Origin: Macrostomum hystrix
Taxonomy: Eukaryota; Platyhelminthes; Macrostomidae
Reading direction: 5' to 3'
Length of the DNA: 64,000 nt
Assembly: GCA_950097015.1 (NCBI GenBank)
Contig: CATNEN010000038.1
Coordinates: 29,108,501 to 29,172,500, forward strand
Position numbers and translations under genes: made by a program. Within the stretch, counting starts at the first letter, position 1. Every line of letters starts with the position of its first letter. The notes under the pieces were generated by a model. The model had not been told where the DNA came from. It searched no databases and saw only the letters and a program-made list of their open reading frames with translations. Of the stretch, positions 34,338-47,582 are shown piece by piece.

Positions 34338-35848
34338 ATGGAGACACCACCGGTTGTGCACTTAATGAATTATCAGAATCTGCCTGTTGACAGTCTAAAT
34401 GGTCTAACAAGCTCCGAGTTGGAACTAGTCGCCGAGCTCTCCGGGAACGACTGTCGTGTGGATGAAGTGGTGGCCGACTTCATCACCTACATGGAAAGCT
34501 CCATGTGCGAAGATGAGTCTATTGCCGACCTGCCTGCCGAATTCAATCAAGAACTCAAAGATCTAGACGACGCTGAAATTGCCGGCCTTCCTGCGAGCAG
34601 TCGTAAGCAAATGGAGGAGCATGGACAAAAGCTTGTTGCCTTTTTGAAGAGTCGTGGTTTGAACGCCAATCTTGATGTCGTTAGTGACGCCACACTGAAT
34701 CAATATTTGCGCATCTATTATTTTCAACTGAAGAGCAAGGAAGGCCGCGCCTATTCACCGTCGTCGCTATTTTGTATTCGTGCTGGAATACAACGCTACC
34801 TGAATATTGTAGTGAAACGCAGGACCAACTTAGTTGCTTCGGGAACTGCTTTCGACGGTTCCAATCGAATGCTGCAGTACAAAGTGCGCGAATATATTCA
34901 ATCTGGACAATGTACGCAGAGTTACGACCCGATTGAAGAAGGCGACATGCTGAAACTGCGAGCTTATTTCGATCGTAGTGACGCTGAGCGGCTACAATAT
35001 GAAGTTCTGTTTGAGCTGCAATACCAATTGGGCGAGCGTGGTCAGGAACATTTAAAGTGCTTTCTGATGAGGAACCCTCTGATTCGCCGCATAGATGCAG
35101 ATGGCCGATCCTACGCCTGCTTGCCTGTGTTGCCATCTAAAAATCGCCGAGCTGAACTGAACTCTACTTCGGTAGCAGACGATAAACACGCCCGGATATA
35201 CGACACAGAACTTCTGGATTTGTATGAGGCATCGATTCCCGCGACAAGCGAATCGTTTTTACCGCGGCCGATAAAGTCCACGCCTGAGAAAAGGTTTAAT
35301 TTTTCGACGAATGCGCATCGTGGATACCGATTTCTGCAAGACTTTATGTCCAATCTATCGGAGAAGGCCCAACTGAGCAAGAGGTACACGAATCATTGCA
35401 TCAGGTAATCATGAACCACAAATTACTTCAAAATAATATAAAAAAATATTATTATTAATATTGAAATTAGTATTGACGATAGTGAATTTCACTTTCCAGG
35501 GTGACGCGAATCTGCGACCTGGATTCGTGTGGCCAAAGTGTTCACATCATGCTAGTGACCGGTCACAAGACCGAATCTGCAGTGAGGCGATATTTACACA
35601 AACGACGCGATCGGAGTCTCTACAAGTCTGCTCTATGTGTTCAAACCGCTATGAAGCGTGATGTCAATGTTGACATAATTCCTGGAGCCACTGAATCGGC
35701 TGCTTCGGGGCCTAGTACCTCAGCAACTGCTAGTCAGCTGCGTGTGGCTACGGAGTCGGAGCAACTCAGAGTTGTATCGTGTCCTGAGAAGCGCATGCGA
35801 ATACACGTTGATGGAGGTGCCAATATAATCGACTTCTTCTTCGAATAA
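34338..35848 (+). CDS. Crypton-type tyrosine recombinase, 2 exons, 471 aa, apparently intact
   Basis: Site-specific recombinase of the Crypton/DUF3504 group, also the source of vertebrate ZMYM, QRICH1 and KIAA1958 domains. Exon 1 is 34338-35404 and exon 2 is 35500-35848; the GT-AG intron of 95 bp restores one frame of 1,416 nt. Residues 1-90 are acidic. Residues 100-165 form the core-binding region with the hallmark YSPSSLFCIRAGIQRYL. The catalytic set is present: Arg234 in LGERGQEHL, His353 and Arg356 in HCIR, His378 in TGHK, and Tyr387 nine residues later in RRYL. The codon for Arg356 is split by the intron (AG|G). AATAAA at 35967-35972 is a likely polyadenylation signal. The absence of stops or frameshifts suggests a recent element or a domesticated gene. 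It lies tail-to-tail with the RNB helicase gene, 253 bp apart. Confidence 0.88.
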
Positions 35849-35966
35849 GTGAATTGAACTGACGATGTTCTTCGACGTGACTGCTTGCTTTTCTACATGT
35901 TTGTATTGGATTGCCCACTGCTCGTTCAACTACATGTGTTAAACTTATGCCATGCGTCTTTGCAAA

Positions 35967-35972
35967 AATAAA
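35967..35972 (+). other. Probable polyadenylation signal of the Crypton gene
   Basis: AATAAA, 119 nt after the recombinase stop codon. Confidence 0.55.
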
Positions 35973-36101
35973 ACGTTAAATCTTATCTGAAAAGCCTGCA
36001 GACAATGCATTGTCTTGCATAGAAAACTACAGACAATGATCGTTAAAATGCTAGGCAATGAAACTGTGAGATTGTTCGTGAAAATACAATAGACCCAGCT
36101 T

Positions 36102-39100
36102 TCAATCGATGCTGCAATCATCACTGTCACTTTTGTCCAACGCGTCAATGTCTCCTGCAGTCGACGAGTGTGCCGTCAGCGACTCAAGGCGCTCTTTGGC
36201 CGCCTGTTTAGCCTGGGCAGAGTCCGGGTGAAACCAGGAGTTGCTCTGCTCAGTGGGAAATGTAGCATTTTCATTTAGAATGCAGCCATTGCGCTCAAGT
36301 CTTGTCAATAGCCGACGCCACATGTCATTCACCTGCAGTAGGTGACGGTTTCCTGAAAAAATTGATTTTCGATTTTTTAATAACTGCTTCGAAAATAGGA
36401 AATATTGCTTGATTTCGAACCATTGTTGACGTTATCGTAAATATCTAATATTAGAATTACAGTGTCAGCTTGAGCTTTTTTGAACTTCTAGAATTCTAAA
36501 AAATACTAACATGTATTTTTAACGCTTTTTAACGTTTACGGGATAGAGAGATTTTGCTACTTTCTTAGAAAATAATTCTTTAGCCCTTATATTGCCTCAT
36601 TTCGTTTACTGTACAACCAAGAAAGCTAAAAACAATTATTTTTTCTTTTTTGACATGATCTGAGTTTTTTTATTTTAGCTTAGGTCAGGAACTCAACATA
36701 TTTTTCTATAGCTTTTCCACGGCAGTTGGAACTGAAAGTAAGAAATTTCAACGTAAAATGAATAAGATCAATAAATCCCTAAATTACCAAATAGCTTGGG
36801 AATAGGAGGGTGCATCTATTGGGAAATTTTGTAATTTTGTAATTGCAGCGATAAGCCTGTAAACAAGCTGATTAACCTACCTATGATAATTAAACCACGT
36901 CGAGCTCGCGTCAGAGCAACATTGATCTGATTCTCGTCAGTAATGAAGCCCAAGTACTTCAGCTCCCAGCTTGGGACGCCACTTCTTGGAATGAGAAATC
37001 TGGGACACGAGCGTACCAGTGATAGGATGACGTAATCGAATTCGCTGCCCTGACAGGCGATGACAGTCTTCACAGTTGGCATGGCCAATCCGAGCGCTTT
37101 GAGTCTAGAGGTGATGTAAGACACCTGGTAGCGATACTGCGATATAATGGCCACAGCGGCTGCCGGGTTGTCCTTACGGCTGCCGATCAGGCGAGCATAA
37201 ACACCCTGGTAGACTTTTACCTGAGGATTTAAACCAATTTCCATAAAAATTAACAGCAAAGCTGGCTAGCTAGTTTCGGACGCAGCCTCTGGGCTTTGGG
37301 GCTTGTAGTGAAATTCACGGCTATGTGGGCCAATACAAAGGCAGAATGGGCAGAATGGCTGCTATTATACTGATACGTCAGTGTTCAAAGCCAGACAAAC
37401 ACCTACCGCCGTTTCCGCTTCGAGAATGTTGCAACGCGAGAACTCTCCTCCCTCGTCGCCAGCAACGCTACTCAACTCTTCTTGGCCTTCCCGGTGCAAA
37501 AACACCAACCGGTCCTCTTCGCCCTCCGGTCCGACGCTTGTCTTCTTAGCGATTTTTTTAGGCAACGTTTTGTAGATGTACCCCTGTTTGCGGCAGGTTT
37601 CCTGAGTGCGAATGCCCGGCCACTGGCCGTGAAAAATGTTCACGCAATCAGCGGTGAGGCGGCCAGTCTGCGACGGCCGCAGCGGATTGTCGAACATTTG
37701 GCTCTTCAGCATGCGAACATTCAGGCCGTACCACTCAGCGCGTCTGTTCGGCTCCACTAGGTCGGAGTCGGTATCCACGCCCGTCCACGATGGAGACGGC
37801 CGCGTGATGAGCTTGCTGTTGTAGAACTCGATGGCCGGGAAGTCAGCGAGGCTCGGATGCTGATTTATTTATTAAAAAGGAAATTTTTTATTAAAGCTAG
37901 ATTTGACATTATAATTAAACAAGGTTGTAAGAATTCAGAATTTTTGTCTTACAATGTATCCTACTATCCACAAAAGTATTTCCTCTAAGGTTCTATACTC
38001 AGCAACATCAGCGCCTGTCATCTGAGTTAGTTTAAAAGTAGGCAGCTCTGATTTTACACTCTATGAGGTCTACGTGCTGGGAGAAAGCAAGCTTAAACTG
38101 TAAACAAACAAGAACTCACATTGCGCAAGGTCTTGTGAGTATCGAAAGCAGAAAATATCTTCGGACCAACTGGCTTCAAACATCATTCAAATATTTAAGA
38201 AAATTTTATGTTTATATGCAAAAAAATGTGGTCTCCAGAGGAATAGGTTTGCAGAACGCAGTGGTTTTGTGTCAGTGTGGATTGTTATGCTGAGGATTGT
38301 TTTTTTCTCAATCACTGATTACACTCTGGCTGTTTAATCGATTAAGCGTGGATGTCAACTTTTGTATGAAGCGTGCGTCTCCAACTGGTGCTGATTATTT
38401 TCGTTGAGTTAGAATCATTGTAAAAAGCTGTCTAAAAATACTAATTTAATTGTTTCTAAATGTGCTCGGGATTCGTAAATAGAAATTTGACCGTAAATGG
38501 GAATGGGCGAAAAATTGGACGGAAAAGCTCTGAGGGTGAATAAAGTAGTATTTGATAATATCTGTATTATCCGAGCGTTAAGAACATAGTCTAATGGTAC
38601 TTCAGCTATTTCACAACCAAACATGTAATTTCTCAATATATCGCCCTGAGTCATTAGTGCCTCGACCCTACGGCTGACGCAGTTGCCGCGCGGGCTTTTA
38701 TAAGCTTATTCAATCAAGGCTGAAATAATTGCACAATTCAGCTACATTTTAAATTTCATTGTATTAAAATGTGGCTGTTATATATATTATTTTTTAACTT
38801 CTTTCGTCATCCTGCATGTTAGTGATGAGATTAGCTTACCATTCGATATTGCTCTTCGAGCATGACGGAGTCAGCCTGATGGGCCTCCATGAATGACAGA
38901 TTGAAGCCGAGCCGACTGGCTGCTCTGTTCTGCACAATGGGCCGCAGCTGTTTGTGATCGCCTAGCAGAACTAGTCGCTCAGCAAAACTAGAGGCAGGCC
39001 TCAACAAAGATACGATTGGCTTTAGGGGAGCGCCGAGAGAATATTCCACCGTCGATTTGCCGACTAATGGAACCAGCACCTCAGGCTGTGTGCACATGCC

Positions 39101-42100
39101 TGCTTCATCAATTATGATCTGGGTAAACTTGCAGGCTTTCTGCATGAGTACATTCACGCTGCTGCTGGTGGTGCACAGTACTATGTCAGCCTGCTGGTAA
39201 GCACGAATCTTTGCTATTTGTACTTCGTCCTCGTAAAGTTTCATCAAAGCCATCAGGCTGTCGAAGAAACTAGCTTCGCTGTCTCTAAACTCGGGCGCGT
39301 ACGCGATTGCGGGAATTTTACCTCTGTGATTATCTAACAATTGGCGAAATTCCGGACTTTGCTCTGCCTGCAGTGCTAATAAATTAGCCATGCAGGTGGC
39401 AGTTTTTTCATCAGAACAGTTAAAAGCATGAAACACGGCGTCAAAGTTGCGAATTATTTGCGACTTAGGTCTATCTGTGTTGCGTATGATTTGGTGAAGC
39501 GCCACTTCGTTCACAAGACTGCTGCAGCTGACTTCAGTTTGCCGCCTTGACGTTTCAGTCTTGCGGATTGGGGTCGGATATTGCGCCTCTTCAAAGTGCC
39601 GGCTAAAGACGCGCAAAATGTTTGGGCACTTATGGCGCAGCTTTTCACGCAGATACTCAACAACCACATCCACTGAGCGATTGGATGGCCCGCAGTAAAG
39701 CACCTGACGGCGGGTCTTGACTGGAAAAGTCAGGTTTCCTACTTTGGTCTCAAACTCTTCTGTCTTCGGAGGACCATAAGTGGCTCCGTATACCGGGCTT
39801 TTCAGCTTATGAACATCTGTGAAGTCAATCCCTACGAATTCTTCGTCAGACCCATCTTCGTCATCTTTGGCATGAACGGGCAGTGCCTTATCTATCCACC
39901 GATTGATTCTAGAGAACCAGTAGGCTATAAGCACGCCTGTTAGTGTCTTTCCAGTGCCTGTGTGATTAAAACAAGCAGAATTATGTAGTTATTATAGTAG
40001 TTTAACCTTTAAATTAGAAGCCGTGTCCATAAAATCTACGGACTTTCTCTCCTGTAATGCCTTGCGTAATCTTCACGCGTGTAGAGGTGGGTAAAAGTGT
40101 TACAAAATCCCTCAGAAAACAGGCAAATATTTATCATATCCTTTATGCCTCTTTAAGCAGAAATTTTATATTCTTTGTTATAAAGAGAAGTTGGAAACTA
40201 CCAACAAATTTATTCGGTGAAATTTATTTCATTTTCTCTTATATTTTCCATACACCTGAGAAGATTGAGCAAGGCATTGCAGAGCTATGATATAAATTTC
40301 GGGATACAAGTCATACTCGTATTTACACTAGCCGTAATTTACATAGCCTTACCTGGTGGACCCCAGACAAGGGAAATGGGATATTTTAACGAACTGCTGA
40401 TAGCTCGCGACTGGCTTTCGTTACAGGGCACAGGTCTCATTCTAGAAGCAGCTTCGACTGATGCATTGACCGGTGCTGGCACCGCGAACGTCTTGACGCG
40501 ATTTTCGACCAGATAGCGAAAATAGGTTTCTGCGTTGTGTGCCACTGAAAAGTGTAGAAATGTAATTACAACAAAAAATATTTAAGTATAATTTGAATAT
40601 AATATCTTAACATGCACTCACCCTTTCTTTTATGCTGAACATTCCAAAAAATCAATGACCTGATTATGTTGTCGTTGTTCAGTGATTTCGCACGCTGGTA
40701 AGTCACGATGTCATCCAAGTTGGCAATAATTAACTCCTCTCGCAGCAGGGGCAATGGCTTCTTAATCACCTCGACACTTGCCTCGATTGGCTCACCAGTT
40801 CTAAATGAATCAGGTATAGCATCTGATTTGCCACCGATAGCGACAAATACTTTAATAAAATTGCGAGTCTTGAATACTAGTGCTATACTTCCATGAAGAA
40901 CTATAATATTTCCTGTACTGCTTTCCTTCGCCGTTGCTTCTGTTGGTGTCTCTTTTGCTTTGATGCAGACGAAATCAGATGAGATCGAACTTTTGCTAGC
41001 TTCGATTAAAAGTCGTTTATCGCTCACCGGCTCATCATTTTCTATGCTCTCAGGAATGCCAACTAGCGCAAACGAAATGGCTCGCCGTTGGCAAAACTCT
41101 TCCGACAGGCTAAATATGGCAAACAAGCGATGCTTCTTTCGCGCATCGTCCCAGTGCAGAGTGAGTGGGACGTGGTGAATCGCATAGACGTTCTCATCCG
41201 AAATACTAGCACTAGCAGATTCCATTTGCAGTAGTCCAAGCCACACATTAGAATAATGCTTAAGATCATTGTAAGCAGGGGAAGTGCCGTGCAAAGCATG
41301 GGGAACTAGAGTTGGAACAGGTCTAGCCCGATGCTGAAGGCAAACGCATAAATTAGGACATATTTCAACAAGTTGGGGCATGAAGCCCGGCAGTTCTGAT
41401 TGTGAATCGCTGCACAATTGTACGTTAAGTCGGTAGCCAACCGGTACATTGAGATGAAACTTTAGTCTAGAGCCAATAATTTTCGTCTTTTGTATTCCGG
41501 GGTCGGAGTGAATTCCGTCCATGTCCACCTGGGATTCAACGTCTCGCACATCGGCAAGCATAAGTCGAAGTTTTTGAATGTCAACTACCTGACTGTAGTC
41601 TCCGGCTGCATTTAATAGATCGGTTTTCAGTTTTCTCATCAAGCCTAGTATGACATCACTTTGGCCGCCGTCTGTTTCTCTAGGCGACTGTAAACGCTCA
41701 TTATCTGCCGTTGGGTCAGAAGATCGATCGATTTTGGCGATAATTTGGCCTCCGTGTACATAATCCTCGTAAAAGTAGATGCGCAGACTCCAAGCCAGTT
41801 CAATTGAGTCTGTCTTAACTATTGGTGATGAGAACAAGCCTAGATGGCTGGGATTAACTGAGACAGCACTCAGCACTGCCGCTTTAGTGTTGGACAAGCA
41901 GGCCAAACTTATTTGGCGTTCACTAATGGATTCTACTATCGCCGGAAATAGTCGCTGCGCTTTTGAGCTAAGGCTCTCACAGAACTCAATAGTGTCCCGT
42001 TTCTGCCTTATCTCATCTAACCTAGATATTCTTTCGTTAACTTTGCTTTCGAAAGCTTGCCTGTCGACAATCCTATCCTGATTGATTCTGTTCTCGCAAA

Positions 42101-44405
42101 GCTTCAGAGCGATTCTGAGGTGCCGGTGGACAAGCAGATCTGTGTACCGCCAGAGCGGACTGGTAAACTGGACGTAGTCCGTGACATCCAACGTGAAATG
42201 ACGACTCGGGTTATCGCGCACTGCAACGCGATATTTAGCTTTATTTGACAGGCGGTACCAAGCGACAATAGCCGGATAGAGGTGCGAAAATTGTTTCTCG
42301 GAAAAAAGGCGCAGAAGGAACTGCCTTCTGTCTGAGATCACACTCAAAGTTTCAAAATCTCTGCGGTCCAGAATAGGATTGTTGCTTCCTTCGAAAGTGA
42401 CATTCAGCAATTCTTTTATAAATCGTGACAGTTCGCATGAATGATCAGTCACAGAGCCAAACTTATTTAGCCAAGCTGAAACGTCCGCTTCTCTTGGAGG
42501 GTCCTGAACCTTGATTGGATAATTATTTGCCCCAGAGCGCTTGAGAAACTCAGCTACAGCGAAATTAGCTCTTAGCATTAGCTCCTCTACGACGCAACGG
42601 GCCTCAAAGTTTGGATCAACTGGCGGCTCGCCAGTCTTTCGCGACTGGTAGAATGCCGCTTCTCCGAGCCGATTTAGCCTCCACCGCTTGGAAATATCCC
42701 AAAGCAGTTCAAGAATTTCAGAGACTTGCTTATCAAGAGTTGATTGTTTGCCAAATAGAGCCTGTGTAACTTGCGGTTTCGTCAAATTATGACGAACTTT
42801 AATTAAAGTAGACAGAATTCGAGTTGACTTCAAGCTGACTGTGTTACTGTTCTTGTCGATTTTGATTGTCAAAAAAACGGATAGACACTTTCGTGTCTTA
42901 TTGGCAACTAGGCTCAGCCAGTTGGAGGATAAGCTTCGGGGAAGCATATTTAACGAGTGTCTATTTGAATCGCTTGCTTCCATTTCAATGAGATTTTCAT
43001 GCGCCTGCCGGTCAATTGCTGAATTCGGTTCGATGTAGTACGATGCGTCTGTCACGTGTACACCGACTTCGTAGACTCCGCTCGATTCATTTACGAGAGT
43101 AAGAGCGTCATCGAAAATTCGAGTGCTCTCGTCATCAATGGTAATAGCAATTAGTTTTTGGAAGTCCTCGCGATCAGCATCTTTGCAGCATTTTCCAATG
43201 CTTTCGACAATCCTTGAAACTTCACCTTTCAGCGTAGACTCAAGTTCTTCGTCATACTTTAAGTACGGCAGTGAAAACTGGATTGATAACAGAAGGTCAC
43301 TCTTTAGCATCACATCTTTCTTATCAATGATAGAAATGACCTTTCCAAGAGGATACGGATACCCAACCTCCCAGAGTGCGTAACAGACAAGAAAAAGCTT
43401 GTTGCAGTTATCTTTGTTAACTTTGACTGCAACCTTGGGTCTGAACTGTGGAACATTGTCCTGGCCAAGTTGTACAGAAAACAGTGTCACATAGTTTTCA
43501 TTCGCAAATTTAATCTTACTCTCATATTCAACATCCGCTCTATCAAAGTTTTTACCCATATAATATTTGAACTTTCTTGTTACATCGGCATTAAATTGTT
43601 GGGCGTGCAAGTTATGATAGTTGATGCGAGGCACAGTACCGCACAGGGGCTCCATGCTGGGGTAGCTGCCCGGCACAATGCGGCACAGAAGCGTTTTGTA
43701 CATCAGCTTGTTGGCTTGCTTTTTAATGGCGACAACCTTGCCGTACAGTTGCCTGTCAGAGCCTTGGTCCTCAATGTTTAACAACTTCACATAGCACAGG
43801 TCGCCATTGGCTGCTCTACTACAACAGGCCCTACTAGGCAGAATAATGTTAGTAATGCGATCGTCAGAGACTGGCTGAGCCCAGGAGTTAAACGAGTCGG
43901 AAAGGTGAACGATACACAGCACCGAATTTTTCTTCAACGCGGCATCTTGAGGTTCATACAGTTTATATTTGGGCAAAACTTCGTACCGGGTCTTGATAAT
44001 TCCTTCGAAAGGGCGGCCGACTTTCTTTTCCAAGATCCGGACAACAACCAGTTCGTTATAGTCGTATTTACGTTTAGTGTTATTAAGAATTAAAACTCTA
44101 CTAATGTCTCTGACACGACTGAGGCTAGGCTCTGGAATTCCGATAGTTTGACCACCGGCTTCAAATTTAATCCTGCAAACACAATGTAGCTCAGATTCTT
44201 TTGCTAGATGCTTTTCTGCCACATCTGTCTTGGTTTGTCTTTTAATTACTACTTCATCAATTGTTGCGCAGTCGTACAGCAGGTTGTAGACCTCCTCCAA
44301 GGACTGTTCTTGTCTTTTTACCGTCCATGGCTTGCGAGATATTTGCAGAGGACCCTGCAGTCGGTAGAGGTCGTCGTCGTCCTCTTCGTAGGGCTGCGCG
44401 GAGTG
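36102..44405 (-). CDS. HELZ2-like RNB ribonuclease/UPF1-type helicase, 5' end missing, at least 2,045 aa
   Basis: Exons are 44405-40622, 40544-40353, 39957-38840, 37859-37407, 37220-36881 and 36352-36102, all GT-AG and in frame to the stop. Exon 44405 starts after a good acceptor (TTTTTCAG) in phase 0 with no usable ATG, so at least one upstream exon is missing. The RNB (RNase II/R) domain spans about residues 420-770: GVHVTDASYYIEP, MLPRSLS and TSPLWRYTDLLVHRHL. The SF1B helicase follows: Walker A GPPGTGKT split by an intron near 1325, IIIDEAG, LLGDHKQLRPIV, EEQYRM, ACQGSEFDYVIL and NVALTRARRGLIIIG. Human HELZ2 has the same RNB-helicase order and in addition an N-terminal helicase and zinc fingers that I do not see here. 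It likely binds and degrades or remodels RNA, but RNB active-site residues are substituted (see findings). Confidence 0.9.
37272..37365 (+). mobile_element. SINE family I fragment
   Basis: CGCAGCCTCTGGGCTTTGGGG, CTTGTAGTGAAATTCACG and GAATGGGCAGAATGG match the SINE body in a decayed form. Lies in a helicase-gene intron. Confidence 0.55.
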
Positions 44406-44469
44406 CTGAAAAATCAATAAGTAATAAACAATGAGAAACTGAAAGGATTCTTAACAGTACAAATAAAAC

Positions 44470-45227
44470 GGGGGTATTTCAAATACCCGCATTTTCATTT
44501 TTTCTGTATCTCCCAAAATACTCGGCTAATCGCCATAAAAATCCAAAACACAAGGTACAATTTTCCGCTCAATCCGATGAAAAAACATACATAATCGCTA
44601 AATATCGGCATCGTCGAGATATTCAACGATTCTCGCCGGAGTGTCTGGTTGGCAAAAACCACTAATATAGGCTTCTTTTCTGCTCACAAAATTGCATTAT
44701 ATAGCCATGACAGCTATCATTGTTGACTATTTTTGATTGATCAAATTGTTGTGATGAGAGGTGCAGGCCAGTGTTTGGCGAGGGGTTGAGGTTTCGTGCG
44801 TGGTTTTTCTTACCCCTTGTCCGTCCGCCCCACTCCGCGACTGGCATTGTTATAAGAGTTTTCTGTGTGTGCGTATGAGTTTTTGTGAGTTTTTTTTTGG
44901 TTTGAGTATTTTTCATTTGTCCGGCTCGCCCAGCTGAGAAAAATATATTGTGGCCCATACGGAAGCCAGAGATTAAGAAAGAGAGATCAAAGACCTTTTT
45001 AAAACTCTTGTCTTTCTCGCTGAAGAGAACACAAATTGTTAATTTTTTCATTTTTGTACCAATATAGATTCGCCATAAAAGTAGATACAGAGCAATGTTA
45101 CGGCTTTGAAAGTTGTAAAGATGGAAAATTTTGATTCAGATGACGTGGACTTTCGCGAAAATTGGTCATTCGGTTTGACCATTTGGGTACTCTTGTAAAG
45201 TAGGCAGTGGGTATTTGGAATACCCCC
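44470..45227. mobile_element. Non-autonomous DNA transposon with palindromic terminal inverted repeats, 758 bp
   Basis: Left terminus 44470-44490 and right terminus 45207-45227 are inverted repeats matching at 19 of 21 positions. The core of the left one is itself a palindrome, GGGTATTTCAAATACCC. No transposase-like frame lies inside; the minus-strand open frames here have no recognisable motif. Partial relatives are at 5242-5458, 29036-29556 and 30897-31297. A T/G-rich, possibly foreign segment occupies about 44690-44930. No clear target duplication was found. It lies just upstream of the first recognised RNB-helicase exon, probably in an intron. Confidence 0.78.
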
Positions 45228-47582
45228 GAGGGGAAAAAGCATTATCTTTCTTCTGTTAAGAATTGAGCAAACATACGCAAGCGAAAGGCGACTGAAACTT
45301 CTAGGAGAGAAAGATCACAAAGCGGAAAAGGGAACAAGTACAGCGACAACCTCACAGCTCACAGCTCGGTCTGCATATTATAGTTCTTTAATTATATAGT
45401 TCTATAATCTTTATAAACTAAATTAAAAACTATAATATTTAATTAAAGTTCTTTCCGCGTGGATAAAATAATCCACTGCGCAGGTTAATATATACGTAAA
45501 CCTAAAAAATGTGACCAGGCTGATATTAGTTGTCACCTTCATTTTAAAGAAAGACGAAGTCGAAACTAGGAATTTTGCTGCTAAGTAGATTTGTATTACC
45601 GATTTGTTTTATTGATTAAATTTGAAGTCATCATATCAAAAATGATTTTAGAATCAAATAAAACCCGAATTGAAAAAATTGGTAGCTGAAAGCTACGTAT
45701 GGGATGTTACAACGACCGTCTAAGCTAATGCTAGTAGCCATTTAACAGCTGGGTGAACTAAAGCAATCCTGTTTTAGGTGACTCGGAAAAGGACAAAAAT
45801 TCTCATATTATTTCAGTGGACTTAGATACCTAACCCCTGACCTTCAAGTTGTGATTCTGATTTTCCAACCACTACTCTATGCACATATAAATAAAAACTC
45901 TAAGTTTATTTTTGTCACAAAATGTTTAAAGTTTATAAAATAGTTAAAAATCTAAAATGTAGAAGGGTCAAAACTTCGATTTTACAAAACGTATAAATAT
46001 GTCATATTAAATTTAACAAATTCCCAAATTTGCCCAACATATAAAAACAATTTTTTTTATAAAATAAAGTATGTAAAACACAATGTAATCAAAACTAGTA
46101 AAAATTTTTCTAAATCAATAAATTTTTCTTAGTCAATAAAAACTACTTAAGTGTCAGTCTCGAGCTCAGTTACAAGTGCTAAAGCATACAGCTTATTGTG
46201 ATCAAATGTATATAGGGATAAGTGTTCCAAAGTGATAGTTCTTTTCCCTGTTCGAGATTGAGGCTGTGATCCTCTAGGCGAGGGGAGCCATGAAGACAGT
46301 GAGTGTGATACTGGTAAAAAGCCTTAGAGAGGAGACCGCTTATACCTATATGAGACATTTTATCATTTTTAACATTCATTATAGCCTATCAAACTTTCTT
46401 ATATAGTAGTTCATATTTAGCTAAATGAAATTTCATCACACAACTTTTTAAGAGCAGTTACAGCAGGGAGACAACTTTTTATTTAAAAAGTTAGGAAGGC
46501 TCACAGTATATAGTTTATGCCTATTTATAGTTCTAAAATATTTTTCTCTGAAAAATATTCTTAGAGCTGCTCATAGTTCTATCCAGTCTGGTATTTCTTG
46601 TAAAATGTGTAACTGGAGTATTATAGAAAAATGTCAAATATAGCTTTTTAGTTTGGCTCACATTTTGCCTCGTATAAAAATTAGCAATTTTTTTCATGTA
46701 AAGAGCCATAGGTTGCACAATTACATGCTTGTCTAGCTTGAAATTTCAGTTAAAATAAAAAGTTAAATGGTTGACCCTACGACGGTATTTAAAAATCAAA
46801 TAAAGTATTCTGCTTTGAATTTTCATTCGTTTATTCACTGTATATTATATTGTATATATTTTAATTCTCACAGGCTTAACATAATTAAGTGTAAATTTTT
46901 TTTGTCTTTTTTTTACTGAGAATTATGTACGTTCTAGCAAAAATTCATCGAAGTAACTTTTTTGGTTTGTTAAAGTGAAAAGTTCACGATAATTAATTAC
47001 CGTATGCTTTACGCAAAAATTTTACTTTTATTTCTTATTACGCACCGTCATGCCATTTTTAAGGACCACAAGAAGAAAGAGGACGGGACACTTGGACACT
47101 TAGTTTCGGAAAAACTTATTAAACGCAGATTTTCACGGAAAAATGTACTAGCGAGATAGGAACTTTGCACGTTTTATACATTAAAATGTTGACAACAATT
47201 CTAATATCAATTTTTACTCAGTTAAAATTAAACTAGAATTGAAATTTTTCATGCATGAAGCTTTTTAATAGTCTTTGAACCAAACATTTTCGTAAGTTTT
47301 TTGAAGAACAGCTTTGAATCTGCTCCAATAAAAATTTATCAACATTTCAATCAGGGACTACTAAAACACTAAAACACTATGAGTGTTCTAGTAGTCCCTG
47401 ATTTCAATCGGAACAATTTGAAATTTTTCTCTCCCGCTAGTGCATTTTTTCTGTGAAAGTCTCCCTTTAATAAATTTTTCAAGAAAGGAAGTGTCCTGTC
47501 CTTTTTCTGGTGATCCTTAAAAGTTGCATGACAGAGCGTAATGAGAAATAACTGTAAAAACTTTGCAATTCTCAGGAAAAAA
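45228..47582. other. AT-rich stretch, no exon recognised
   Basis: Expected to hold the 5' exon(s) of the RNB-helicase gene, but I cannot identify one. Near 47350-47405 the phrase CAGGGACTACTAAAACACT is followed by its inverted complement AGTGTTCTAGTAGTCCCTG, a stem-loop. Confidence 0.45.

Noticed and set aside
44662-45242. Minus-strand frames as upstream exons of the RNB helicase
   Set aside because: They lie inside the TIR element, have no motif, and their reading does not join the acceptor at 44405 through a plausible donor.
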